Origin: Treponema sp.
Lineage (GTDB): Bacteria > Spirochaetota > Spirochaetia > Treponematales > Treponemataceae
Direction of reading: 5' to 3'
Length of the DNA: 64,000 bases
NCBI GenBank assembly: GCA_016281495.1
Contig: JAEEIU010000060.1
Location: 45,467 to 109,466 of the forward strand
Numbering within the stretch: the first letter of the stretch is position 1; the number at the start of each line of letters is the position of its first letter. The notes beneath the pieces were generated by a model, which searched no databases, was not told the origin of the DNA, and worked only from the letters and a program-made list of their open reading frames with translations. The translations under genes were made by a program, and so were the position numbers. Positions 10,503 through 19,371 of this stretch are shown one piece after another.

Positions 10503-11288
10503 TTAGAATTGCTTGATAAACCAGTTGTATATAGCGTTCAATCTTGAAGAAAATGATTCATTCATTGTGTTTTCCAAAATCTTGAGTGCAGGGAATTTGG
10601 CCTGAACCAGCATATAAACCATGATATCATCTCCACAATCAATGATTACCATGCTGATGCGAAGGTTGTCATCATTAATACCCTTGATTGGTCCTACATA
10701 CAAGCCTGTTGTATTTGAGAATCCGGCACTAACTTCCTGAGCTGTCTGATGATATTCAAGGCGATAATTTGTCTTTCCAAATGAATTATCATCCTGCATG
10801 CAGTACATTACCTTTCCATCGGCACTGCCTTCTGTATTATCGGGTACTTTTGTACGGTCTTTTGGGCCGGCAATGCAGTGTGCTTCCTTATACAGTGTTT
10901 CCCACTTCTTGTCGCTGGAATAATACTGCATTCCCTTCATTTTGCTTACAGAACGAATAACCTTTGAGGCATAGTCTATGGTCGTTTTTGAAGGATCCCC
11001 TGAGCCAAGCTTACTTTTTGGCATCAGATACAGGTTTTCAACGATAAAACTCGGTTCTTCCGCCTTATTCCAGAATTTTGCGGCTTTTTTTGAAAGTTCA
11101 GTATCCGGAACAAGAGTCAACTTGACGTTTTTCTGCTTATAGTAATATTTCTGAATATTACCCTTTGCCTTAAGTTCAGCATAGGTATTTGCATCCACCA
11201 ATTTACTTCCGTCATAAGCAAACGCGGTCAAAGATGTCAAAAATGCCACTGCGGTGACTAACAATGTTTTGGTAAGTGTCCTTTTCAT
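10503..11288 (-). CDS. Periplasmic protein of unknown function (resembles spirochaete DUF6675 proteins)
   Basis: 261 residues with a cleavable Sec signal peptide ending at LTAFA near residue 24. The mature part has no catalytic motif that I recognise. I believe it matches the DUF6675 family described mainly from Treponema, but this is from memory of the pattern and should be searched. The C-terminal helix (NAIYNWFIKQF) and the central MVIIDCGDDIMVYMLV strand are distinctive. It sits between jag and the immunophilin gene on the same strand and may be co-transcribed with the latter. Confidence 0.65.
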   Translation of the reverse strand: MKRTLTKTLLVTAVAFLTSLTAFAYDGSKLVDANTYAELKAKGNIQKYYYKQKNVKLTLVPDTELSKKAAKFWNKAEEPSFIVENLYLMPKSKLGSGDPSKTTIDYASKVIRSVSKMKGMQYYSSDKKWETLYKEAHCIAGPKDRTKVPDNTEGSADGKVMYCMQDDNSFGKTNYRLEYHQTAQEVSAGFSNTTGLYVGPIKGINDDNLRISMVIIDCGDDIMVYMLVQAKFPALKILENTMNESFSSRLNAIYNWFIKQF

Positions 11289-11320
11289 ATTTACACCCCC
11301 TAAAAATCTAAAATTCGGTC

Positions 11321-12037
11321 TCAGCGTACACCCTTGTAGATTACGCGTACCTGCTTATATAAACCATCACCTTCGCTTTTGGTTTCAACATCCGGGATAT
11401 CATTTAAAGTTGTATGTATCAAACGGCGCTCAAACGGATTCATCGGCTCAAGAAGGATGGAATTCCTGTTCATGCGGACTTTGTCGGCAGTTACATAGGC
11501 CAAACGCACCAGGCTTTCTTCACGGCGGATTCTATAATTTTCGCTATCCAGAACAACACGGATATCCTCACGACCGAGATGACCTGCATATACATTTACC
11601 AGCAACTGCATTGCATCCAGATTCTTTCCCTTTCTACCTATCAAAATAGAAGAACTTTCGCTTGTAAGCTTGATTCCTATCTTTTTGTCTTCACGGAACA
11701 TTACTTCAACAGCAACCTCATAACCCATTTTGTTGATCATTTCTGTCACAAAATCTACAAGTTTCTGCTCAAACTCATCCTGAGGCATTGGATTTGCCAC
11801 GATATGAGGATTTTTTGCACATGTTGTGGCATTTGGAACTTTTCCGTCAAATTCCGGAGCAACATGGTCAGCAGTATCCACTGTATGTACCTTTATCTTA
11901 ACATAACCTTTCTTAAAAAGTGATTTTTTCTGAGTCTCAAGTATTTCTACATCAAACTGATCTTTTTCAAGACCAAGCTCCTGTGCTGCCTTTTCTATGG
12001 CTTCTTTTTCTGTTTCTGCTTCATATTCGTATGTCAT
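11321..12037 (-). CDS. jag: Jag/KhpB RNA-binding protein (Jag-N, KH and R3H domains)
   Basis: Cytoplasmic RNA-binding partner encoded beside yidC in many bacteria. The N-terminal Jag domain starts MTYEYEAETEKEAIEKA and ends with LFKKGYVKIKV. The KH domain (about residues 110-170) has LIGRKGKNLDAMQLLVN, where GRKG is the GxxG loop. The R3H domain (last 65 residues) has MNPFERRLIHTTL. I place the start at 12037 because this Met begins the conserved domain and AGAGAGG lies seven bases upstream; the open frame extends 14 codons further. It follows yidC by 44 bases in the rpmH-rnpA-yidD-yidC-jag cluster. Confidence 0.92.
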   Translation of the reverse strand: MTYEYEAETEKEAIEKAAQELGLEKDQFDVEILETQKKSLFKKGYVKIKVHTVDTADHVAPEFDGKVPNATTCAKNPHIVANPMPQDEFEQKLVDFVTEMINKMGYEVAVEVMFREDKKIGIKLTSESSSILIGRKGKNLDAMQLLVNVYAGHLGREDIRVVLDSENYRIRREESLVRLAYVTADKVRMNRNSILLEPMNPFERRLIHTTLNDIPDVETKSEGDGLYKQVRVIYKGVR

Positions 12038-12081
12038 GTTAAATACCTCTCTTAAATTGTATTTGCTTGATAGATTCAACT

Positions 12082-13917
12082 CTATCTAGTTTTCTTTTTT
12101 CCGCCTTTGAATTTTATCTCATTCTTATTAACAATCTTTTTACCCTTTTCTAATTCAGCCCGTTTCTTGATCATTATCCTTTGAATCAAAATCTGCTGGA
12201 AAATCTGAAGAATGTTACTTATAGTCCAATAAAGCAAAAGTCCACTTGGAACACTGTAGAACATAAAGAAGAACAATATAGGAAGACCATACATCATGAA
12301 AGCCATCTGTCCCTTGCTTTGTGTGCCACCTGCATTACCATACTGTGTCACCTTTCCATTCAAGAGCTGTGACACCAAATAGATTATTGGCAAAATGCGC
12401 AAATGGTTTTGGGTAAAACTTGATAATAACGGAATCTGTTTGTCCCATGACCAAATGCTGTCTCCAACTGAAAGGTCATCAATCCATCCCTTTACAAAAG
12501 TTGCTCCACGGAATTCAAAGTAGTTGTTAAATACGTTATAAAGGGCAAACAGGATAAACATCTGCAAAATCATGGGAAGACAACCGGACATGGGATTATA
12601 TCCCGCGTCCTTATAGAGTTTACCCATTTCCTCGTTGAGCTTTGGCTTATTGTCATTATATTTTTCCTGTAATTCACGCAATTTCGGCTGAAGCTGTTGC
12701 ATCTTGAGGGTACCTTCGGCACTCTTTTTACTCAATGGGAACAACAACAACCTAAGGATGATTGTAAGGATGATGATTGCAATACCCCAGTTTTTAACTA
12801 GCTTTTGAATCATTTCCAAAGCCCATTTCAACGGAATTTCAAGCCAGACAAGGAAACCAGTTGACTGTAAGGCATAATTGAATCTTGCATTGGAGATTCC
12901 CCATCCGTTGTCTTCTGCATTATTATAACGTTTATATTCTGTTTCGCTGCGAGGTCCAATATAAACTGTATATGTATCTTCAACAGTAACTGGTTCCCCA
13001 GCATTTATTCCATTACGAGTCAAGAAAACCTGGGAATTAATATAGTCAGTTTCTGAATCTGTAGAACAGATAATGTTATTTGACATTGTGGAAGTATCTT
13101 CCGGCTTAATCAGTATAGTAAAGTATTTACCTCCGACACCTGCCCATTCATATTCCCAGGTATATATCTTGTTGCTGAGGGGTTTCTTTAACTTTTTCTT
13201 ATTTCGTTCTCCAAGAACCTGTCTAACATCATAGCGGTTCTTTTTAATGTCATAGTGTGGTCCAATCTGTGGTGAAGTACGCAGGGTATAAGCGGCTCCT
13301 TCCAGATCCAAACCGAAACTGTCATAAGTACGAATGCCTACACCCATCTTAAAGGCATATTCACCCGGCATGAATTCATATCTTTTTAACAATGTGAATT
13401 TATGGACATTACCAAGAACATCCTTGTTTTCAAAATCCTTTGTAAATATGATTGTGTTTTCTCCGTCTTTTTTAACGTAAAATGTATCATTTATTATGGA
13501 ATTGTCCTTACCACCAAATGACAAGGCAAATGCCCTATTGCTTGAGGTAATGCTGTCTGCCATTTGAATTGCACTGTCTGTATCCTTGTCTTTATGTTCA
13601 AGAAGCTTATAACTGATAATGTCTCCACCTTTATTTGTGAATACAGCTTCTATTTTGTCTGTTCTAATTGTGTATTGCTGTTCCGGTATTATCTCTTTAA
13701 TTGTGGAAGTTTGATCCAATTGTTTTTCAACACTGGAAATCTGATTCTTGATTTGAGTCTCTTTTTCCTCTTTTTCTTTCTCTGCATTAGCCTGTTCAAT
13801 TTGCTGCTGTTCTAATGCTGCCTGCTGTTTAGGAAGTATGACTACAAATTCTATTACAAACGTAACAATCAATACTAAAGCACTTAAAGCAATAGCCAAC
13901 TTTGTATTTTTTTCCAT
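12082..13917 (-). CDS. yidC: Membrane protein insertase YidC
   Basis: Inserts and folds inner-membrane proteins, alone or with SecYEG. It has 611 residues, typical of a Gram-negative-type YidC with a large periplasmic P1 domain. The N-terminal membrane anchor covers about residues 5-27. A low-complexity Glu/Gln/Lys coil follows, then the beta-rich P1 domain to about residue 340. The insertase core includes WGIAIIILTIILRLLLFPL, then YNPMSGCLPMILQMFILFALY and a Lys-rich tail. Ribosome site AGAGG precedes the start. It lies 22 bases after yidD. Confidence 0.97.
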   Translation of the reverse strand: MEKNTKLAIALSALVLIVTFVIEFVVILPKQQAALEQQQIEQANAEKEKEEKETQIKNQISSVEKQLDQTSTIKEIIPEQQYTIRTDKIEAVFTNKGGDIISYKLLEHKDKDTDSAIQMADSITSSNRAFALSFGGKDNSIINDTFYVKKDGENTIIFTKDFENKDVLGNVHKFTLLKRYEFMPGEYAFKMGVGIRTYDSFGLDLEGAAYTLRTSPQIGPHYDIKKNRYDVRQVLGERNKKKLKKPLSNKIYTWEYEWAGVGGKYFTILIKPEDTSTMSNNIICSTDSETDYINSQVFLTRNGINAGEPVTVEDTYTVYIGPRSETEYKRYNNAEDNGWGISNARFNYALQSTGFLVWLEIPLKWALEMIQKLVKNWGIAIIILTIILRLLLFPLSKKSAEGTLKMQQLQPKLRELQEKYNDNKPKLNEEMGKLYKDAGYNPMSGCLPMILQMFILFALYNVFNNYFEFRGATFVKGWIDDLSVGDSIWSWDKQIPLLSSFTQNHLRILPIIYLVSQLLNGKVTQYGNAGGTQSKGQMAFMMYGLPILFFFMFYSVPSGLLLYWTISNILQIFQQILIQRIMIKKRAELEKGKKIVNKNEIKFKGGKKKTR

Positions 13918-13939
13918 TCTTTAATCCTCTGTACTTTGA

Positions 13940-14191
13940 TCAATCAGGTACTGGATCATATCCACCCTCATGGTATGGATTACATCTTAATATCCTTTTG
14001 ATAGCTAGATAAAGGCCCTTTAGGGGACCATGCTTTTTAATGGCTTCCAGTGCATATTGGGAACACGTTGGAGTATACCTGCAAGATGCCGGAAAAAGGG
14101 GAGAAATGCAAACTTGATAAAACCGTATAAATAGACATAAGAATTTTATAAAAAAATTCCTCAGTCCTTTAATAAACCAGCTTTTTGACAT
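13940..14191 (-). CDS. yidD: Membrane protein insertion efficiency factor YidD
   Basis: A small 83-residue membrane-associated protein that assists YidC. The family core is complete: [35 protein letters not shown], then [21 protein letters not shown]. The start overlaps the 3' end of rnpA by 31 bases, as is common in this cluster, which implies translational coupling. Confidence 0.96.
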   Translation of the reverse strand: MSKSWFIKGLRNFFIKFLCLFIRFYQVCISPLFPASCRYTPTCSQYALEAIKKHGPLKGLYLAIKRILRCNPYHEGGYDPVPD

Positions 14192-14523
14192 AATGTCTTA
14201 AATTGAACATACCGCGAGTGGAACGAATCATTTCCGGGATATACCAAAAACAGCATATCATATCCGGTGTTCAGGTATGTTTTAAAAGTTCGATATGTTT
14301 CACGGCTATAGCGCTTGGATTTATTTCTATCCACAGCACTTCCATAACCGCGGGGAAGAGTGAACCCGATTCGATTTATGTTTCGGCCATTCAGCATATA
14401 GAAGAGCTTTGCTCCGGCAATACTGACCTTCTTCCCTGTCTTAAAAAGTTTTTGGATGTCAGCAGGACGCTTTATATGTTCTTCTTTTGTAAAACGTCCT
14501 GTTTTTAACAAGTTTGCTTCCAT
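14161..14523 (-). CDS. rnpA: Ribonuclease P protein component
   Basis: Protein subunit of RNase P, which trims the 5' ends of tRNA precursors. It has 120 residues. The diagnostic basic motif [10 protein letters not shown] (usual RNxxKR) lies near residue 68, preceded by [16 protein letters not shown]. It is 15 bases downstream of rpmH and overlaps yidD. The matching RNase P RNA is not in this window. Confidence 0.95.
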   Translation of the reverse strand: MEANLLKTGRFTKEEHIKRPADIQKLFKTGKKVSIAGAKLFYMLNGRNINRIGFTLPRGYGSAVDRNKSKRYSRETYRTFKTYLNTGYDMLFLVYPGNDSFHSRYVQFKTLCQKAGLLKD

Positions 14524-14538
14524 CCCTGAATTAGAAAA

Positions 14539-14724
14539 TTACATCTTTGCTGTCTGATTGCGACCATTCTGATATGGCTTCTTCTCATCAGAAATAGTCA
14601 ACTTCCAGCGTCCCTTTGCTCTGCGGCGTGAAAGAACTTTGCGACCACCTTTAGTTGCCATACGAGCGCGGAAACCGAATTTTCTATTGCGCTTTACTTT
14701 ACTTGGTTGATATGTACGTAACAT
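14539..14724 (-). CDS. rpmH: 50S ribosomal protein L34
   Basis: The L34 signature is clear: [19 protein letters not shown] followed by [16 protein letters not shown]. At 61 residues it is longer than the usual 44-51 because of a C-terminal extension ([14 protein letters not shown]). The gene heads the rnpA-yidD-yidC cluster. Ribosome site AGGAG lies ten bases upstream, and a promoter lies about 55 bases upstream. Confidence 0.97.
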   Translation of the reverse strand: MLRTYQPSKVKRNRKFGFRARMATKGGRKVLSRRRAKGRWKLTISDEKKPYQNGRNQTAKM

Positions 14725-14777
14725 AATGAACGACTCCTATATCTAAAAAATAATTTTCCCAAAAATATGTAGAGCGT

Positions 14778-14807
14778 ATAATATCATTTATTTTCCGAAT
14801 TGGTCAA
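14778..14807 (-). promoter_or_regulatory. Candidate sigma-70 promoter of rpmH
   Basis: On the minus strand TTGACC (14802-14807), an 18-base spacer and TATTAT (14778-14783). The -35 box lies in the last codons of the DciA-like gene. Confidence 0.6.
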
Positions 14808-15341
14808 CATACTTTGCTTTAAATCTGCAAAAATTGCAGCAAGTTCCGGTGGTAATTTGACATTTTCGGTCAAATTTTCCGATTTTTTGGTAAATTCTGG
14901 GTTTTTCTGATTTAGGATTTCATTTTCTTTGTCTAGTTTTTTAGACATATCTTCCTTTATTTTCTCAACTGAATCAGTTTTTACATCTCCAAGAGTACCC
15001 CTATTTCCCTTTAATCTGAAAGCAATCGTAGATATTTTAAGATCCGGAGACTTCATGTTCATGCCACGGATAATGAATTTCTGATGCATCTGTAAAAGTG
15101 ATATCCATCCAGGATGATCTGCCTCTACCAAAAGAACTCCATTTTTCAAATCAATAACCCTGCTATGATCTGCCAAATTCTGACCTTCATTTGGATTAGA
15201 TTTTGAACCAGTAGAGTTGATATTTTTAAGAACAGAAGACCATAAATCAGTTACCGTATTTGCCCTGTCTAAATCCTGAACTTTAAGGTTTTTAAAAGTT
15301 GAATGAATTATATCATTTAGTCCCTGTATGTCACTATTCAC
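14784..15341 (-). CDS. DciA-like protein (DUF721), putative replicative helicase loader
   Basis: About 185 residues. The DUF721/DciA core is visible as DLWSSVLKNI, then GVLLVEADHPGWISLLQMHQ followed by KFIIRGMN, matching the family pattern in which a Trp ends a strand before a helix. DciA proteins help load or operate DnaB in bacteria that lack DnaC. I place the start at a GTG (15341) that overlaps the recF stop by eight bases. The open frame continues 55 codons further inside recF, but that part has no family resemblance. The position between recF and rpmH matches the spirochaete gene next to recF. The C-terminal half is charged and variable. Confidence 0.8.
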   Translation of the reverse strand: MNSDIQGLNDIIHSTFKNLKVQDLDRANTVTDLWSSVLKNINSTGSKSNPNEGQNLADHSRVIDLKNGVLLVEADHPGWISLLQMHQKFIIRGMNMKSPDLKISTIAFRLKGNRGTLGDVKTDSVEKIKEDMSKKLDKENEILNQKNPEFTKKSENLTENVKLPPELAAIFADLKQSMLTNSENK

Positions 15342-16464
15342 TTTCTTCCCATTCTCCTTTTTTGATTGAATAAACCCTGGTTGTATCCCTTTTATATCTT
15401 TGATATGGTTCTCCAGGTAAAAATGTACAGAACAATTGATCATATTCAGGAAGCAATGCTGTAACTTTCTGCCTCTTGTCTGGATCAAGCTCAAGTAAAA
15501 CATCATCCATCAGAAGTACCGGTTTTTTATGTGTTGTTTGTGTATAATAAACTGCCTGTGCAGTTCTAAGAGCAAGTGCAATAAGTCTGCGTTGACCTGT
15601 AGAAGCTGTTGGAACAAAAGTCTGTCCGTCCTTTGTGAAAACAATTCTGTCACGATGAGGACCTGATAAAGTTGTGCACATCACTTTTTCCATTTTCTGT
15701 TTTGACTTTACATATTCAATTATTTCATCAATCATAGGAAGTGAAGTATTTGCCATTAATTCTTCTTCTTCGTTGTTACCGGAAGTTCTTTTTTTCCATG
15801 AAGGTGAATATCTTATTGAAACTCCAGTAATTCCAGAAACTTGTTCATACAGTCGCCCAAAAATCTGATTAAATTGAAATATTGCATTTTTCCTTTTCTG
15901 CTGAATCTCAAGGCCGTTCATTACAAGCTGAATGTCGTAAGTTTCAAACAAATCATATTTGTGCTCTTTTAGGCATAGATTACGGTTTTTCAATATCTTT
16001 TTATATCTTCTCATTACATCGATATACATTACATCGTACATGCTCAAAGATTGGTCAATAAAAAAACGGCGCCTTTCAGGAGAACCGACTGCAAAATCCA
16101 GGTCATCATGATTATAAAGAATGCATGGCATTGTATTTATGAGCTCTTTCCTGTCATGCAGAATTTTACCGTCTTTTTCTATTTTCTTTTTGTTTTTATC
16201 AAGAATTATTGAAGTAGTATGAGTATTTCCATTTTCTTCCTTGAAAATTGTACGAAGACTCATGGCTTCTTCACCATTTTTTATTAACTCTGAATCATTA
16301 TGTGTCCTAAAAGATGAACCGTATGCGGAATAATAAAGCGCTTCTAGTATATTACTTTTTCCTTGTCCGTTCTCTCCAGTAAAATAGACCTCTTTTGAAA
16401 AGAGATCCATATTTTTGGAATTGAGGTTTCTGAAATTTACTGCAGTTAAAGAAAGAAACGGCAC
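15334..16464 (-). CDS. recF: DNA replication and repair protein RecF
   Basis: SMC-like ATPase that helps load RecA at single-strand gaps. It has 376 residues. Walker A is GENGQGKSNILEALY near residue 33. The signature region is LSGPHRDRIVF followed by STGQRRLIALALR, and Walker B is LLMDDVLLELD near residue 325. The GTG start overlaps the dnaN stop codon, indicating translational coupling with dnaN. Confidence 0.97.
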   Translation of the reverse strand: MPFLSLTAVNFRNLNSKNMDLFSKEVYFTGENGQGKSNILEALYYSAYGSSFRTHNDSELIKNGEEAMSLRTIFKEENGNTHTTSIILDKNKKKIEKDGKILHDRKELINTMPCILYNHDDLDFAVGSPERRRFFIDQSLSMYDVMYIDVMRRYKKILKNRNLCLKEHKYDLFETYDIQLVMNGLEIQQKRKNAIFQFNQIFGRLYEQVSGITGVSIRYSPSWKKRTSGNNEEEELMANTSLPMIDEIIEYVKSKQKMEKVMCTTLSGPHRDRIVFTKDGQTFVPTASTGQRRLIALALRTAQAVYYTQTTHKKPVLLMDDVLLELDPDKRQKVTALLPEYDQLFCTFLPGEPYQRYKRDTTRVYSIKKGEWEESE

Positions 16465-17588
16465 TACTCTTTTTGCATCGGCATGATAATGTGGAAGTAA
16501 TCACCGGCAGGTTCAGGTCTCATTGTAACTGCCTTCATCTCTTCGGTAAACTCAAATACAATTCTTTCTGCCTCAATCACGCGGAGAGGTTCTTCGATAT
16601 ATCTGTAATTGAGGGCCAGAGTATAAGATTGACCGGCATATTCACATGGAATTTCTTCGTCTGCACTTCCCATGTCAGATTGTTGTGAAGTGATCTTAAG
16701 AATACCATCGCTTATGTTAAAATACAGACGACCAGCTTTCTTATCAACCATAAGTGCAACACGTTTAAGTGCATTTGTCAAATCACTTTTTTGAACCTGG
16801 AATGAATGAGCCTGGTTTTCAGGAATTACACGAGCATAATTCGGAAATTGTCCCTCAAGTAGAACTGAACCAAATTTATATGTTCCAAATTTAAAGAAAA
16901 TCATTTTATCAACAACAGCTATAAAAATGTTTCCTTCATCTGGAGATCTCTTTGATATGATATTCAAGATCTTAGGATGAACTATTGCAGCAGGAAAATC
17001 ACTAACACCAGCAAGCAGACTTTTTGAAGCAAAACTCAATCTGCGGCCGTCAGTTGCTACAAGATTTAATTTGTCATCTTTCTTTTCAAAATATACACCG
17101 TTCATAAAATAACGTGTTTCATCTTCACTAACAGCAAAAGCAGTTTGACCAATCATTTCTTTTATTTCTTTTGCTGGAACTTCAAAATAAGGAACATCAT
17201 CTGCAGAATCAAAATCAGGAAATTTTTCCTGTGACATGCTTTTAATCTGGAACTTAATTTTTTTACCAACAGGTTTGATTATTACTGAAACAGCCTGATC
17301 AGAACCATCACCGGCAGACTGATTAAATTCAATTTCACCTTCTGGAAGGGAAGAAAGGATACCCATGAATTTATCACAATAAATTGTTGTAGATCCTTCT
17401 TCTTCGATTTGAACAGGAATTTGAGTTTCAAAATTAACTTTAATGTCAGTAGCTTTTATATTTAATGTATTATTATAAGCAGAAATCGATATGTTAGAAA
17501 GAATTGATCCTGCATTTTTAGTTGAAATAATTTCCTGAGCAATTGAAACTTCTTTTATCATTGCATCCCGGTCAAAAGTGAATTTCAT
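16464..17588 (-). CDS. dnaN: DNA polymerase III subunit beta (sliding clamp)
   Basis: Ring-shaped processivity clamp of the replicative polymerase, 374 residues, the normal length. It begins MKFTFDRDAMIKEVSIAQ and ends RPEPAGDYFHIIMPMQ, matching the clamp C-terminal M-P-x-R/Q-x end. Middle motifs FAVSEDETRYFMNGVYFE and NLVATDGRRLSF are diagnostic. A strong ribosome site (AAAGGAG) precedes the ATG. It is preceded by a 253-base gap containing DnaA boxes. Confidence 0.97.
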   Translation of the reverse strand: MKFTFDRDAMIKEVSIAQEIISTKNAGSILSNISISAYNNTLNIKATDIKVNFETQIPVQIEEEGSTTIYCDKFMGILSSLPEGEIEFNQSAGDGSDQAVSVIIKPVGKKIKFQIKSMSQEKFPDFDSADDVPYFEVPAKEIKEMIGQTAFAVSEDETRYFMNGVYFEKKDDKLNLVATDGRRLSFASKSLLAGVSDFPAAIVHPKILNIISKRSPDEGNIFIAVVDKMIFFKFGTYKFGSVLLEGQFPNYARVIPENQAHSFQVQKSDLTNALKRVALMVDKKAGRLYFNISDGILKITSQQSDMGSADEEIPCEYAGQSYTLALNYRYIEEPLRVIEAERIVFEFTEEMKAVTMRPEPAGDYFHIIMPMQKE

Positions 17589-17841
17589 TTTTATCTCCTT
17601 TTATTCACAGTATCTAATATATATATAAATTTATAAATTTAATAATAACAATAATAAGGCATGTGAATTCGGTGAAAATTGAACTATTTATTTATAAATA
17701 TTCAATTTGGCTTGTGTAAAACTTTTGAATTTTAATCCACAGGTTTTACACATATTCACAGCTATCATAGTTATCACCAAGTTATCCACAACATTGTATC
17801 AGATTACCAACAAGTTGTCTTTAGTTTTTGGCTACATAATG
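17589..17841. other. Candidate replication origin (oriC) with DnaA boxes between dnaN and dnaA
   Basis: A gene-free 253-base gap. Perfect DnaA boxes are TTATTCACA at 17601-17609 and TTATCCACA at 17782-17790. Near-matches lie between them: TAATCCACA (17733-17741), TTTTACACA (17744-17752) and ATATTCACA (17752-17760). A very AT-rich stretch (17611-17660) could serve as unwinding element. Genes on both sides of dnaA point away from this area, as expected at an origin. The dnaA-gyrB gap and the 24-25.8 kb segment are alternatives. Confidence 0.7.
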
Positions 17842-19248
17842 CTAAATTTTTCTCTTATACTCCTTTATGTTTCTTATTAACATTTGGATAGTAGAATCCA
17901 AAACAGAGTCTGTCTTTAGCTGGTCAACTACTTTTTCATAACTATGCATGATTGTAGTATGATCCTTGCCTCCAAATTCATTTCCAAGCTCAGGATATGA
18001 ATAATCACAAAGCTCTCGTGCAATATAAATGGCAATTTGACGCGGTATGACTACTTTTTTTGGCCTTTTGCGGCTTTTCATATCACTTATTGATATGTTG
18101 TAATGATCGGCTACAACTTTTTGAATGGTATCGATGGTTATTGAACTATCAGATATCTGGCTTACTGTATTTCTTAGCTGTTTTTCTGCTATCTCTATGG
18201 TCAAAGGTTTTTTCATGAGTTCAGCATAGTTAAGCATGGTTATAAGGCATGCCTTCATCTCACGAATGTTGGTCTGAACATTTTTAGCTATGTATTCAAC
18301 TACGTCCTGTGATATTTCTTTGTTCATGAGATTTAGCTCATTTTGTAGAATGGCAAGTCTTGTTTCATAGTTAGGAGGCAAAAGATCAACTGAAGTTCCA
18401 CTCTTGATTCGTGAGGCCAGACGGTCAAACATTCCTTTAAGCTCAGTTACAGGGCGGTCACAGGTAAAAACTATCTGTGCCTTATTTTGATGCAAAGCTT
18501 CAAATGTATGAAACAATTCTTCCTGAGTTCCGTCTTTTCCTATAAGAAAATGGATGTCGTCTATTAAAAGAACATCAAGGTTTCTATACTTTGTCTTGAA
18601 TTTTTCTGTTGTTTTGTCATTGATTGATTTCGTAAATTCATTAGTAAAATTCTCTGACGTAACATAGCAGATTTTTATCTTTCCCTGTTTCTTATGATAA
18701 AGGTAATTTCCGATTGATTGCATGAGATGTGTTTTTCCAAGACCAACACCACCATAAATCAAAAGTGGACTGTATAATCCGCCTGGATTTTCTGCTGCAG
18801 CCTGGGCAACTTTATAGGCAAAATCGGAATTTTCTCCAGGAATAAAAGTATCAAAAGTAAATAATTCATCAAGCTGAGGATGCTTTTTATACTCTACAGA
18901 TGACGAGATAGTTTGACTTGATGCCTTTTCTTTTGTTTCATCTTTCTTTTGGGTCAAAATTGGATCAGATGGAACAGAAAAACTGTTTTTAGCTATATGA
19001 GTAATTGAAACATCCTGACCAGTCATTTCCTTTATTTTTTCCTGAACTGATTTTACATAGCCTTTTTGAACCATGCTGTTCCACATGAATTCAGAGGGGA
19101 CAGAGACGGTAATCTCAGAAAGAGTGTCCTTGACATATTCCATGTTGAACCAGAGTTTGAATTCGTCTTCCTGGCCTTTTTGCTTGTATTCTTCGTGTAT
19201 TATGTTTAGCACTTCATTCCAAAATGCCTGATAATTTTGTTCACTCAT
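17842..19248 (-). CDS. dnaA: Chromosomal replication initiator protein DnaA
   Basis: Binds DnaA boxes and opens the origin. The AAA+ domain has Walker A GGVGLGKTHLM near residue 165 and Walker B VLLIDDIHFL. The C-terminal helix-turn-helix signature is GNEFGGKDHTTIMHSYEKV. I place the start at ATG 19248 (MSEQNYQAFWNEV), which gives a normal domain I of a protein of about 468 residues. The open frame extends 13 codons to a TTG at 19287, but a good -10 box lies inside that stretch. No ribosome site is visible before the ATG, so the mRNA may be leaderless. Confidence 0.95.
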   Translation of the reverse strand: MSEQNYQAFWNEVLNIIHEEYKQKGQEDEFKLWFNMEYVKDTLSEITVSVPSEFMWNSMVQKGYVKSVQEKIKEMTGQDVSITHIAKNSFSVPSDPILTQKKDETKEKASSQTISSSVEYKKHPQLDELFTFDTFIPGENSDFAYKVAQAAAENPGGLYSPLLIYGGVGLGKTHLMQSIGNYLYHKKQGKIKICYVTSENFTNEFTKSINDKTTEKFKTKYRNLDVLLIDDIHFLIGKDGTQEELFHTFEALHQNKAQIVFTCDRPVTELKGMFDRLASRIKSGTSVDLLPPNYETRLAILQNELNLMNKEISQDVVEYIAKNVQTNIREMKACLITMLNYAELMKKPLTIEIAEKQLRNTVSQISDSSITIDTIQKVVADHYNISISDMKSRKRPKKVVIPRQIAIYIARELCDYSYPELGNEFGGKDHTTIMHSYEKVVDQLKTDSVLDSTIQMLIRNIKEYKRKI

Positions 19249-19257
19249 AGTTCTGAC

Positions 19258-19287
19258 ATTATAACCCGCCTTTACTTTTTTCTTCAA
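19258..19287 (-). promoter_or_regulatory. Candidate dnaA promoter
   Basis: On the minus strand TTGAAG (19282-19287), an 18-base spacer and a perfect TATAAT (19258-19263). Only nine bases separate the -10 box from the dnaA ATG, so transcription would begin within about three bases of the start codon. Confidence 0.55.
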
Positions 19288-19299
19288 TAAGGTTATACT
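19271..19299 (+). promoter_or_regulatory. Candidate gyrB promoter
   Basis: TTTACT (19271-19276), a 17-base spacer and TATACT (19294-19299). It overlaps the divergent dnaA promoter, so the two could compete for polymerase. Confidence 0.5.
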
Positions 19300-19371
19300 A
19301 AATTTTCATAAATATTCTATTATGGGGATAAATTGCTCCTAATAATAAAGTGACTTTCAGTGGGGAAAACA

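Noticed and set aside
15342..15506. Upstream extension of the DciA-like frame
   Set aside because: The 55 extra codons lie inside recF and show no family resemblance; a GTG overlapping the recF stop is a better start.
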